Shown here piece after piece: positions 52,255 to 60,385 of a DNA stretch of 64,000 nucleotides. Position 1 is the first letter of the stretch; every line of letters begins with the position of its first letter. The notes beneath the pieces are model-generated. The model had not been told where the DNA came from. It did no database searches and saw only the letters and a list, made by a program, of their open reading frames with translations. The stretch spans positions 1 through 64,000 of the forward strand of contig NZ_MZMV01000012.1 of assembly GCF_002210435.1 (NCBI RefSeq). Reading direction: 5' to 3'. The DNA comes from Micromonospora wenchangensis (GTDB lineage Bacteria; Actinomycetota; Actinomycetes; Mycobacteriales; Micromonosporaceae). A program made the translations under genes and the position numbers.

Positions 52255-52908
52255 GTGTCCACACCAGCCGCCACGACCGGGCCGCTGCGCCGCGTTCCGG
52301 TGCAGGGTCGAAGTGTCGCGCGCGTCCAACGGATGTTGGACGCCTGTGCCGAGCTCGTCGACGAGGTGGGGTACGAGGGGTTGACCACCACGTTGCTCGC
52401 CGAGCGCGCCGAGGTGGCGATCGGGTCGGTCTACCAGTTCTTCCCGGACAAGCGGGCGATCGTGCAGGCGTTGACGCTGCGCACGATGGAGTCCTACCTC
52501 CAGCGGCTCGACGAGCGCTTCGCCTCCGACGACCTGACCCACTGGTGGGACGGCGTCGACGCGGGCATCGACGAGTACATCTCGATGCACCGGACGGTCC
52601 CGGGCTTCCGGACCCTGCACTTCGGCGACGTCGTCGACCTGCACCTGCTCGACGAGCAGCGGGACAACAACGGGGTGATCGCCGACCAGTTGGCCCGGGT
52701 GCTCACCGAGCGGTTCGGCATGGCCGACGAGCCGCGCCTGCGGTTCTGCCTGGAGATCGCCGTCGAGGCCGCCGACGCCCTGATCAAGCTGGCGTTCCGC
52801 CGCAAGCAGGAGGGCGACGAGCGGGTCCTCGCCGAGGCCAAGGCGCTCATCCGGGAGTACCTGCACCGCCACGTCGAGGCCCCGGCCGAACCCGCCGCCC
52901 AGCCCTGA
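52255..52908 (+). CDS. TetR-family regulator
   Basis: 217 residues. Helix-turn-helix YEGLTTTLLAERAEVAIGSV then YQFFPDKRAIV near residue 45, with an all-helical C-terminal domain. Start at GTG 52255 behind GGGGGG; an ATG at 52216 would lie upstream of the likely transcription start. Divergent from the lactone oxidase; probably autoregulated by the palindrome at 52200. Confidence 0.85.
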   Translation: MSTPAATTGPLRRVPVQGRSVARVQRMLDACAELVDEVGYEGLTTTLLAERAEVAIGSVYQFFPDKRAIVQALTLRTMESYLQRLDERFASDDLTHWWDGVDAGIDEYISMHRTVPGFRTLHFGDVVDLHLLDEQRDNNGVIADQLARVLTERFGMADEPRLRFCLEIAVEAADALIKLAFRRKQEGDERVLAEAKALIREYLHRHVEAPAEPAAQP

Positions 52909-52937
52909 CCGGCCGGCCGGGCCCACGAACCGCCCCG

Positions 52938-52957
52938 GAACCGGCCGCAGCCGGTTC
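52938..52957. terminator. hairpin between convergent genes
   Basis: 8-bp stem GAACCGGC / GCCGGTTC with a 4-base loop. Confidence 0.5.
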
Positions 52958-53001
52958 AGTGCCGTCCGTGGGTGGCCCGGGAACCGGCCACGACGGGCGG
53001 G

Positions 53002-54210
53002 TCAGAGGAAGGCGTGGCCCTCGCCCCGGTAGGTGGGCACCGTGGCGACCACGGTGTCGCCGTCGACCAGGTGCAGATCGTTGACCCGCTCGCAGAGTTC
53101 GCCGGCCTTGGCGTGCCGGAACCACACCCGGTCGCCGATCCGCAGGGCGGCCGCGGCGGCACCGGTGAGCGGGGTCTGCACCTCGCCCGCGCCCTCGGTG
53201 CCGACCAGTTCCAGCCCGGCCGGCAGCCACGGCCGCGGCAGCCGGCTCGTCGCCGCCGGCCCGGAGGCGATCCAGCCGCCGCCGAGCACGGTGGCGATCT
53301 CCGGCGTCGGCCGGCGGACCACCGAGCAGGCGAAGAACGCCGCCGGGGTCGGCCGCCAGGCGCGGTAGGCGTCGAACAGCGTCGGGCCGTACAGCCCCGA
53401 GCCGGCGGTGACCTCGGTGACCGAGGGGTCGGCGCTGGTGGCGGCCACGCTGCCGGTGCCGCCGCCGTTGACGAACTCCAGGTCGGCGTGTTCGCGGACG
53501 GCGGCGACCGCCGCACCCCGTCGGGCCAGCAGTTCCCGGTACGACCCGCGCTGGGCGATCCGGATCGCGGCGCTGAGCGCGGCCTGTCCGGGCGGGGCGT
53601 CCCCGAGCCCGGCGATCTGTGCCTCGTACGACATCAGGCCGACCAGCCGGAAGCCGGCCCGGCGGGCGACGGCGGCGGCGAGCGCGCCGGCGGCCCGGGC
53701 GCTGTGCACCGGTGAGCGGCGCACCCCGACGTGCACCCGGCCGCGCAGGGGCCGCCAGGAGGCGTCGAGGTCGAGGCAGACCCGCAGTTCGGGGCGGTGG
53801 CCCGGGGCGCACACCGTGTCGATCAGGTCGAGCTGCTCGGTGCTGTCGATCATGAGGGTGACCGCCGCGGCGAGCTGGGGGTCGCCGGCCAGGGTGGCGA
53901 GCGCCCCCCGGTCGGCGGTGGGGTACGCCACCAGCGCGTCGCCGGTCGCGCCGGAGCGGACCAGCCAGTTCGCCTCGGCCAGGGTGAACGCCATCACGCC
54001 GGCCCAGCCGGCCTGGCCGAGCGCCCGGTCGAGCAGGTCGCGGGACCGGATCGACTTGCTGGCGGCGCGGACCGGCTTGCCGCTGCTGCGGGCGGCCAAC
54101 GCGGCGGCGTTGGCGTCGAAGGCGGTGAGGTCCACCACGGCGTAGGGCGGGTCGAGGTGGGCGGTCGCCTTGTCGAGGCGTTCGCGCAGGGTGTCGCTGT
54201 CGATGGCCAC
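53002..54210 (-). CDS. fold-III PLP enzyme, amino acid deaminase/aldolase type
   Basis: 402 residues. An alanine-racemase-like barrel with the PLP lysine in RAASKSIRSRDLL near residue 52, followed by a C-terminal beta domain resembling D-threonine aldolase/D-serine dehydratase (VLGGGWIASGP, GDRVWFRHAKAGELCERVNDLHLV with His and Cys for a metal). Substrate unknown. Leaderless GTG start: TAGCGT ends six bases before it. Confidence 0.85.
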   Translation of the reverse strand: MAIDSDTLRERLDKATAHLDPPYAVVDLTAFDANAAALAARSSGKPVRAASKSIRSRDLLDRALGQAGWAGVMAFTLAEANWLVRSGATGDALVAYPTADRGALATLAGDPQLAAAVTLMIDSTEQLDLIDTVCAPGHRPELRVCLDLDASWRPLRGRVHVGVRRSPVHSARAAGALAAAVARRAGFRLVGLMSYEAQIAGLGDAPPGQAALSAAIRIAQRGSYRELLARRGAAVAAVREHADLEFVNGGGTGSVAATSADPSVTEVTAGSGLYGPTLFDAYRAWRPTPAAFFACSVVRRPTPEIATVLGGGWIASGPAATSRLPRPWLPAGLELVGTEGAGEVQTPLTGAAAAALRIGDRVWFRHAKAGELCERVNDLHLVDGDTVVATVPTYRGEGHAFL

Positions 54211-54216
54211 GAATGC

Positions 54217-54222
54217 ACGCTA
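54217..54222 (-). promoter_or_regulatory. -10 box of a leaderless promoter
   Basis: TAGCGT on the minus strand, six bases before the GTG at 54210. Confidence 0.5.
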
Positions 54223-54496
54223 ACTGTCCGGACGGCAATGCGAAATACCCTCACGTCCTACCGGGCTGCGGTCGGTGGCATCCGCGGCCTAGGCTCGGCG
54301 AGCAGGAGAATGTCGCCGGTGGGGAGGCTCCCACCGGGTCTAGAGTGTTGCACCGGGACTGCCCAGTGTTGGGCCGGCGCGTGGAGGTACGGCCATCGAA
54401 AGCCAGCAGAACGGCGAGTCGTCCGGCGCGTCGTCGTCCGGGCCCGCCGCAGCCGCCGCCCAGACCGACCGGTCCGGCGCGGCGGCGATCCGGTCG

Positions 54497-56599
54497 GTGC
54501 TGCGCATCCGGCCGTTCCGGCGGCTCTGGATCGTGCTCGGTGCAGCCTCCTTCGGTGACTGGCTCGGCCTGCTCGCCACCTCCGTCTTCGCCGCCGCGCA
54601 GGTCTCCGGCAGCACCGCCCAGGGGGCCGCGTTCGGTGGCGTGATCGCGATCCGGCTGCTCCCGGCGCTGGTGCTGGGGCCGGTGGCCGGCGTGCTCGCC
54701 GACCGGTTCGACAGGCGCTGGACGATGGTCATCTGCGACCTGCTGCGGTTTCTGCTGTTCGCCTCGATCCCGCTGGTCGCGCTGCTCGGCGTCCGGGGCG
54801 GCGTGGTGGTCGGCTGGGCGGCGATCGCCACCTTCCTGATCGAGTCGATCACCCTGCTCTGGATTCCGGCCAAGGAGGCCGCGGTCCCCAACCTCATCCC
54901 GCGCGCCCGGCTGGAGACGGCCAACCAGCTCACCCTGATCACCACGTACGGCCTGACCCCGGTCGCCGCCGCGATCGGCCTGGCGGCGCTGGACGGCAGC
55001 GTGCGCGGGGTCACCGGCGGCGAGATGCCGAGCTGGGCCGAGCCCGCCCAGCTCGCCCTCTGGTTCAACGCCCTCTCCCGGCTGGCCACCGCGCTGGTGG
55101 TGGCCTTCGGCATCAAGGAGATCAGCCAGGCCCAGGCCCGGGAGCGGGGCGAGCGCGCCGAGCAGGGCATGTTCAGCCAGTTCACCGAGGGCTGGAAGTT
55201 CATCGGCCAGACCCCGCTGGTGCGGGGGCTGGTGCTGGGCATCTTCGGCGCGTTCGCCGGTGGCGGCATCGTGATCGGCACCGCCAAGTTCTTCGCCGCC
55301 TCGCTCGGGGCCGGTGACGCCGCGTTCTACATGCTGTTCGGCGCGATCTTCATCGGCCTGGCGGTCGGCATCGGGCTCGGCCCGATGATCGTGCGGGACA
55401 TGTCCCGCCGCCGCTGGTTCGGCATGAGCATCGTGCTGGCCAGCGCCTCCGTGCTGGTGCTGGCCTTCGCCATCCACCTGTCGATGGCCATCCTCGGCGC
55501 GATCATGGTCGGCGCGGGCGCCGGCATGGCCTTCCTCGCCGGCACCACGCTGCTCGGCGGCGAGGTCGCCGACGAGGTACGCGGCCGGGTCTTCGCCGTG
55601 GTGCAGATCGGCACCCGACTGGTGCTGATCCTGGCGATCGCGCTGAGCAGCCTGCTGGTCGGGGTCGGCGGCTCGCGTCAGCTCACCATCGCCGACCTCG
55701 GCATCTCGGTCTCCTCCACCCGGCTGCTGCTGCTCGCCGCCGGCCTGGCCGGCATCTTCGCCGGGATCAGCGCGTTCGGTCAGATGGACGACAAGAAGGG
55801 CGTGCCGGTCCTGGCCGACCTGTGGGGCTCGATGCGCGGCCGGCCGCTGATGCCGGCCGAGCCGTTCGTCTCCAACGGTCTCTTCGTGGTCTTCGAGGGC
55901 GGTGAGGGGGCCGGCAAGTCCACCCAGCTGGAGAAGCTCGCCGCCCGCCTGCGCGAGCAGGGCCGGGACGTGGTGGTGACCCGGGAGCCGGGCGCCACGG
56001 TCGTGGGCGAGCGGATCCGGGCCCTGGTGCTGGAGGACTCCGGCGCGGACGCCCCGTCGCCGCGCGCCGAGGCGCTGCTGTACGCCGCCGACCGGGCCCA
56101 CCACGTCGCCACCGTGGTCCGCCCCGCCCTGATCCGGGGCGCGGTGGTGGTCAGCGACCGTTACGTCGACTCGTCCCTGGCCTACCAGGGCGCGGGTCGT
56201 ACGCTGCCGGTCGACGAGGTCTCCTGGCTCTCCTCCTGGGCCACCGGTGGGCTCAAGCCCGACCTGGTGGTGCTGCTCGACGTCGACCCGCGCACCGGCC
56301 TGTCCCGGGCCGCCGCCCGCAACCAGGGGGCCGACCGGCTGGAGGCCGAGTCCGTGGCGTTCCACGAGCGGGTCCGCTACGCCTTCCTCGACCTCGCGGC
56401 CAACGACCCGAAGCGTTACCTGGTGCTCGACGCGGCCCGGCCGGTCGACGAGATCGCCGGCCAGGTCGGCCGCCGGGTGCAGGAGCTTCTGGTGGACCCG
56501 GCCGGCATCGTGCACCCGCGCCCCGCGCACGGGCCGGACACCTCGGTCCAGCCCGAGTTATCCGACACGGAGCTGGTGGGGATGGAGCACCGGACCTGA
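54497..56599 (+). CDS. tmk: MFS transporter-thymidylate kinase fusion
   Basis: 700 residues from GTG 54497. Residues 1-430 are an MFS-like membrane domain with 10-12 helices. After a linker the dTMP kinase follows: Walker A FEGGEGAGKSTQ, TREPGATVVGE, DRYVDSSLAYQG. It phosphorylates dTMP to dTDP at the membrane; the same fusion is known in Streptomyces. GTG 54497 has no ribosome site. The frame stays open upstream to an ATC at 54395 placed seven bases behind GGAGG, so the true start may be this unusual ATC. Confidence 0.93.
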   Translation: MLRIRPFRRLWIVLGAASFGDWLGLLATSVFAAAQVSGSTAQGAAFGGVIAIRLLPALVLGPVAGVLADRFDRRWTMVICDLLRFLLFASIPLVALLGVRGGVVVGWAAIATFLIESITLLWIPAKEAAVPNLIPRARLETANQLTLITTYGLTPVAAAIGLAALDGSVRGVTGGEMPSWAEPAQLALWFNALSRLATALVVAFGIKEISQAQARERGERAEQGMFSQFTEGWKFIGQTPLVRGLVLGIFGAFAGGGIVIGTAKFFAASLGAGDAAFYMLFGAIFIGLAVGIGLGPMIVRDMSRRRWFGMSIVLASASVLVLAFAIHLSMAILGAIMVGAGAGMAFLAGTTLLGGEVADEVRGRVFAVVQIGTRLVLILAIALSSLLVGVGGSRQLTIADLGISVSSTRLLLLAAGLAGIFAGISAFGQMDDKKGVPVLADLWGSMRGRPLMPAEPFVSNGLFVVFEGGEGAGKSTQLEKLAARLREQGRDVVVTREPGATVVGERIRALVLEDSGADAPSPRAEALLYAADRAHHVATVVRPALIRGAVVVSDRYVDSSLAYQGAGRTLPVDEVSWLSSWATGGLKPDLVVLLDVDPRTGLSRAAARNQGADRLEAESVAFHERVRYAFLDLAANDPKRYLVLDAARPVDEIAGQVGRRVQELLVDPAGIVHPRPAHGPDTSVQPELSDTELVGMEHRT

Positions 56600-57891
56600 T
56601 GCCGGACGTCTTCGCCGATCTGGTCGGCCAGGACGACGCGGTCGACACCCTGCGCCGGGCCGCCGCGTCGGCCGCCGCCGTGCTGCGCGCCGCGCACCTC
56701 CCGGCACCCTCCGCCACCGCCGTCGACTCGGACGACGACCTGGCCGCCCTGGCCGAGGCCGACGAGGGTGCCGCCGACGGGGGGACCGCCACGGCCGTCG
56801 ACCCGGGTGCCGGGATGACGCACGCCTGGATCTTCACCGGCCCGCCCGGTTCCGGTCGTTCGGTGGCCGCCCGCGCCTTCGCCGCCGCCCTCCAGTGCGT
56901 GCACGGCACCGGCTGCGGCACCTGCCCCGGCTGCCACACCACGCTCGCCGGCACGCACGCCGACGTCCGGCTGGTGGCCCCCGAGGGGCTCTCCATCGGC
57001 GTCGGCGAGATGCGCGCCCTGGTGCTGCGGGCGGCGAGCACCCCGTCCGGCGGACGCTGGCAGGTGGTGATCATCGAGGACGCCGACCGGCTCACCGAGG
57101 CGGCCGGCAACGCGCTGCTCAAGGCGGTCGAGGAGCCGCCACCGCGGACGGTCTTCCTGCTCTGCGCCCCGTCCACCCACCCGGAGGACGTGTCGGTGAC
57201 GATCCGGTCGCGGTGTCGGGTCGTACCGCTGCGGCAGCCCTCGGCGGCGGCGGTCGCCGAGGTGCTGGCCGCGCGTGACGGCATCGCGCCCGACGTGGCG
57301 CAGTGGGCGGCCGCCGCCGCGCAGGGGCACGTGGGGCGGGCCCGGCGGCTGGCCCGCGACCCCGAGGCGCGTCAGCGCCGGGACGCGGTACTGGCGGTGC
57401 CGCGCCGGCTGACCGGGGTGGGCACCGCGCTGGACGCGGCGTCGGCGCTGATCGAGGCGGCCGAGGCGGAGGCGGCGGCCTCGGTCGCGGAGTCCGACGC
57501 GGCCGAGCGGGCCGCGTTGCAGACCGCGCTGGGCGCGGGCGGCACCGGCCGGGGCGCGGCGGGCGCGACGCGGGGCTCCGCCGGCCAGCTCAAGGACCTG
57601 GAGAAGCGGCAGAAGTCGCGGGCCACCCGGGCCCAGCGCGACGCCCTGGACCGGGCCCTGGTGGACCTGGCCGGCTTCTACCGGGACGCGCTCACCTCGG
57701 CGTTGCGCGCGCCGGTCGCACCGGTGCACACCGACACCGCCGCGCTGGCCGAGGCGGGCGGGCAGAAGTGGGCCCCGGAGGGTGCGCTGCGCCGGTTGGA
57801 GGCGGTGCTGGAGTGCCGGGCCGCGATCGAGGCGAACGTCAAACCCCGCATCGCCGTGGAGGCGATGATGCTCTCGCTCTGGCGCGGCTGA
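56599..57891 (+). CDS. holB: DNA polymerase III delta-prime subunit
   Basis: 430 residues. A clamp-loader AAA+ domain with GPPGSGRSVAAR (the Walker Lys is Arg, as expected for non-hydrolysing delta-prime), a zinc site CVHGTGCGTCPGC, VIIEDADRL, and the arginine-finger SRC motif in TIRSRCRVV. An acidic insert lies at residues 35-70. ATG 56599 overlaps the tmk stop, so the two replication genes are coupled. Confidence 0.93.
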   Translation: MPDVFADLVGQDDAVDTLRRAAASAAAVLRAAHLPAPSATAVDSDDDLAALAEADEGAADGGTATAVDPGAGMTHAWIFTGPPGSGRSVAARAFAAALQCVHGTGCGTCPGCHTTLAGTHADVRLVAPEGLSIGVGEMRALVLRAASTPSGGRWQVVIIEDADRLTEAAGNALLKAVEEPPPRTVFLLCAPSTHPEDVSVTIRSRCRVVPLRQPSAAAVAEVLAARDGIAPDVAQWAAAAAQGHVGRARRLARDPEARQRRDAVLAVPRRLTGVGTALDAASALIEAAEAEAAASVAESDAAERAALQTALGAGGTGRGAAGATRGSAGQLKDLEKRQKSRATRAQRDALDRALVDLAGFYRDALTSALRAPVAPVHTDTAALAEAGGQKWAPEGALRRLEAVLECRAAIEANVKPRIAVEAMMLSLWRG

Positions 57892-57999
57892 CCCCCGATT
57901 CCCGCCCATCGACACGTGTTGACGGGGTGCGGTACGGTCCCGGTGGGCCGCGGTGATCGTGGTGGCACGCAGGGTGAGGTCTACCTGGGGGGAGATCGG

Positions 58000-58329
58000 A
58001 TGCCGCGCGGCGAGATCGACGAGGCGTGGATCGAGGAGGCGGTGCGGCGGTACCGCCGGATCGAGTCCCTCCAGGCCGAGTTCGACCGGGCGGTGGAGAC
58101 CGTCGAGGTGACCGTCCGTTCGCCCGACGGGCTGGTCGAGGTGGTGGTGACCGCCGGTGGGCGGATCACCGACGTGCGCTTCCTCGGGCCGCTGCACAAC
58201 CGCCACCCCCGGGACGTGGCCGGCTCGGTGCAGGCCGCCGTCACGGCCGCCGCCGACGCCGCCCAGTGGGCCCGGGAGAAGCTGCACAACGAGACGTTCA
58301 CCGCCTACCGTCCGCTCGCGGGGGCGTGA
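58000..58329 (+). CDS. YbaB/EbfC-like protein
   Basis: 109 residues. A helix-strand pattern with VTVRSPDGLVEVVVTAGGRITDV as in nucleoid-associated YbaB proteins, but sited before two WXG-like genes, where YbaB-type proteins serve as companions of type VII secretion. ATG 58000 has GGGGGAG five bases upstream. The next start is two bases past its stop. Confidence 0.8.
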   Translation: MPRGEIDEAWIEEAVRRYRRIESLQAEFDRAVETVEVTVRSPDGLVEVVVTAGGRITDVRFLGPLHNRHPRDVAGSVQAAVTAAADAAQWAREKLHNETFTAYRPLAGA

Positions 58330-58330
58330 G

Positions 58331-58636
58331 ATGGACCCACTGCGCGCCCTCGCCGACCGCCTCGACGAGGCGAGCGCCACCCTCACCGCGCTGTCCCGTA
58401 CGGTCACCGCCACCGACCCGCCGCACCCGGCGTTCGGCGCGCACGCCGCCGGCCGTCCCGGCGAGGTCGGCCGGGCCCTGCACCGGCAGTGGACGACCGC
58501 GACCGACGGGCGGGCCCGCGAGGCGGGTGCCGCCGCCGCCCGGCTGGCCGCCGCCGCGTCGGCCGTCCGCAGCGCCGCCGACCGCTACACGTCCACGGAC
58601 GAGGCGGCCCGCCGCCGGCTGGCCGGGGAGGCGTGA
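58331..58636 (+). CDS. WXG100-like small helical protein
   Basis: 101 residues, all-helical and Ala-rich with a central HRQWTTATDGR, consistent with the ESX/WXG100 hairpin size though the WxG itself is changed. It sits between the YbaB-like gene and a longer WXG-type protein gene; all three are coupled. Confidence 0.72.
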   Translation: MDPLRALADRLDEASATLTALSRTVTATDPPHPAFGAHAAGRPGEVGRALHRQWTTATDGRAREAGAAAARLAAAASAVRSAADRYTSTDEAARRRLAGEA

Positions 58637-59292
58637 TGGACCCGCTGGACCGGCTCGCCGAGCCCGGCCTGGACCTGCTCGCCCGGGTCGACACGCTGCT
58701 CGCCGCCGGTGCGCCCGAGGCGCATCCGGTCTGGCCGCTGCTGCGCCGGATGCAACTGCTGCCGGGGGAGGCCCTGCGCGCCTTCCTCGACCTGCATCCC
58801 GCGCCGCTGGCGACCGCCGGCCACGCCGTGCGCCGTCTCGTGCGGGGGTACGACGACGCGTGCGCCGCCCTCACCGACCCGGGCATCTGGTCGGGCCCGG
58901 CCGGTGCGTCCTACGACGAGGCCCGTACCGCCCTGCTGCGCCACCTGGACGAGGGCCCGGAGAGCCTGGTGGGCCGGCTGGAGTCCACCGCCGGTTACGC
59001 CGACGCGCTCGCCGACTGGGTGGAGGGCAGCCGGTTGGCGGTGGCCCGGGTGCTGGCCGAGGTGCTCGGCTCCACCGAGGCGGTCCGGGTCCGGGCGGCC
59101 GCCGGGGCGGGTGCCGGGCCCGCCGGGGCGGCTGCGGCGGCCGAGATCGCCACCCGGGTGCTCTCGGTGCTCGGGGTGGCCTACGACGGGGCGGAGACGT
59201 TGCTGCGTCAGTGGTCGCCCAGCCTCGCCGAGTCCACCTGGCGGCCGACCGGCGGGCCGTCGTACCACGGCGGCCCGGTGCGGATCGGCTGA
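58636..59292 (+). CDS. WXG-type long protein
   Basis: 218 residues, helical. TDPGIWSGPAGASYDEARTALLRHL contains a WSG turn typical of WXG100-superfamily hairpins, followed by a second helical part. No toxin domain is seen. ATG overlaps the stop of the previous gene. No EccC-type ATPase is in the window, so the secretion system, if any, lies elsewhere. Confidence 0.72.
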   Translation: MDPLDRLAEPGLDLLARVDTLLAAGAPEAHPVWPLLRRMQLLPGEALRAFLDLHPAPLATAGHAVRRLVRGYDDACAALTDPGIWSGPAGASYDEARTALLRHLDEGPESLVGRLESTAGYADALADWVEGSRLAVARVLAEVLGSTEAVRVRAAAGAGAGPAGAAAAAEIATRVLSVLGVAYDGAETLLRQWSPSLAESTWRPTGGPSYHGGPVRIG

Positions 59293-59355
59293 TGGACCGA
59301 CCGCCCCGGCAGGGGGCCCGCCCGTCGCGCCCGGACCGGTTCCGTCGATCCGTCG

Positions 59356-59361
59356 TAGGCT
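59356..59361 (+). promoter_or_regulatory. -10 box of a leaderless promoter
   Basis: TAGGCT six bases before the ATG at 59368. Confidence 0.55.
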
Positions 59362-59367
59362 GATGGC

Positions 59368-60228
59368 ATGGGCATGCTCTGCGCGGTCAGCTTCAACCGG
59401 TACGGGCGGCTCTACTACCTCGACCCGGGGGAGTTCAGCCCGCAGGTCGGTGACCGGGTGCTCGTCCCCACCGACGACGGCCCCGAGGTGGCGGAGTGCG
59501 TCTGGGCGGCGCAGTGGGTCTCCGAGGAGACCGACGGCTTCCCGAAGCTGGCCGGGATGGCCGGCGACGACGACCTGCGCCGCGACGAACTGCTGCGGCG
59601 GCGCAAGGCCGAGGCGAAGGTGGCGGCGAAGCGGCTGATCCGGGAGCACGGCCTGCCGATGAAGGTGGTCGCGGTGGACCACGTCCTCGCCGCCGCCGAG
59701 GGTGCCGGGGACCGGACGACCGTCTACTTCACCGCCCCGCACCGGGTGGACTTCCGCTCGCTGGTCCGGGACCTGGGTGCGACCCTGCACTGCCGGGTGG
59801 AGCTGCGGCAGCTCTCCGCCCGGGACTCGGCGCGGGTGCAGGGTGGCATCGGTTCCTGTGGCCGGGACCTGTGCTGCGCCACCTTCCTCAACGACTTCGA
59901 GCCGGTGACCATCCGGATGGCCAAGGACCAGGACCTCCCGCTGAACCCGCTACGGATCTCGGGCGCCTGCGGCCGGCTGATGTGCTGCCTCAAGTACGAG
60001 CACCCGTTGTACGCCAGGTTCACCGAGTCCGCCCCGGCGATCGGCAGCCGGGTCAGCACGCCCGAGGGGGACGGTCGGGTGGTGGGCCACAGCGTCCCGA
60101 GGGACGCGGTGACCGTCCGCCTGGATGCCGACGGCTCGCGGTCGATGTGTTCCCGCGCGGATGTCTGTGGCTCCCGGAGCGCCTACGAGAGCCGTGAACC
60201 GACCGGCCCCGGAATTCCCACCCCCTGA
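59368..60228 (+). CDS. ricT: RicT/PSP1-family protein
   Basis: 286 residues. The PSP1 C-terminal domain has the Cys signature GSCGRDLCCATFLNDF and ACGRLMCCLKYEHPLY, which in Bacillus RicT helps bind iron-sulfur clusters in the Y-complex for mRNA processing. ATG 59368 is leaderless behind TAGGCT. In actinobacteria this gene usually follows holB, as here. Confidence 0.88.
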   Translation: MGMLCAVSFNRYGRLYYLDPGEFSPQVGDRVLVPTDDGPEVAECVWAAQWVSEETDGFPKLAGMAGDDDLRRDELLRRRKAEAKVAAKRLIREHGLPMKVVAVDHVLAAAEGAGDRTTVYFTAPHRVDFRSLVRDLGATLHCRVELRQLSARDSARVQGGIGSCGRDLCCATFLNDFEPVTIRMAKDQDLPLNPLRISGACGRLMCCLKYEHPLYARFTESAPAIGSRVSTPEGDGRVVGHSVPRDAVTVRLDADGSRSMCSRADVCGSRSAYESREPTGPGIPTP

Positions 60229-60273
60229 CCCTCCCGGGCGTCACTCACGACCCACCCACCCCCGCCCGTCCGG

Positions 60274-60333
60274 GTTGATCAAGAGGTTTGCGTCAATGTG
60301 GGCGCGGCACGTGACGCAAACCTCTTGATCAAC
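60274..60333. terminator. long palindrome with 22-bp perfect stem
   Basis: Arms begin GTTGATCAAGAGG and match over 22 bp around a 16-base centre. It lies between convergent genes and can end transcription both ways. Its length and AT-richer arms suggest a genome-wide REP-like family. Confidence 0.75.
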
Positions 60334-60385
60334 ATCGACGGGCGGGCGGGCGGGCGGCGGGTGGGGTGGGCTGTGGTGGGGGCGG

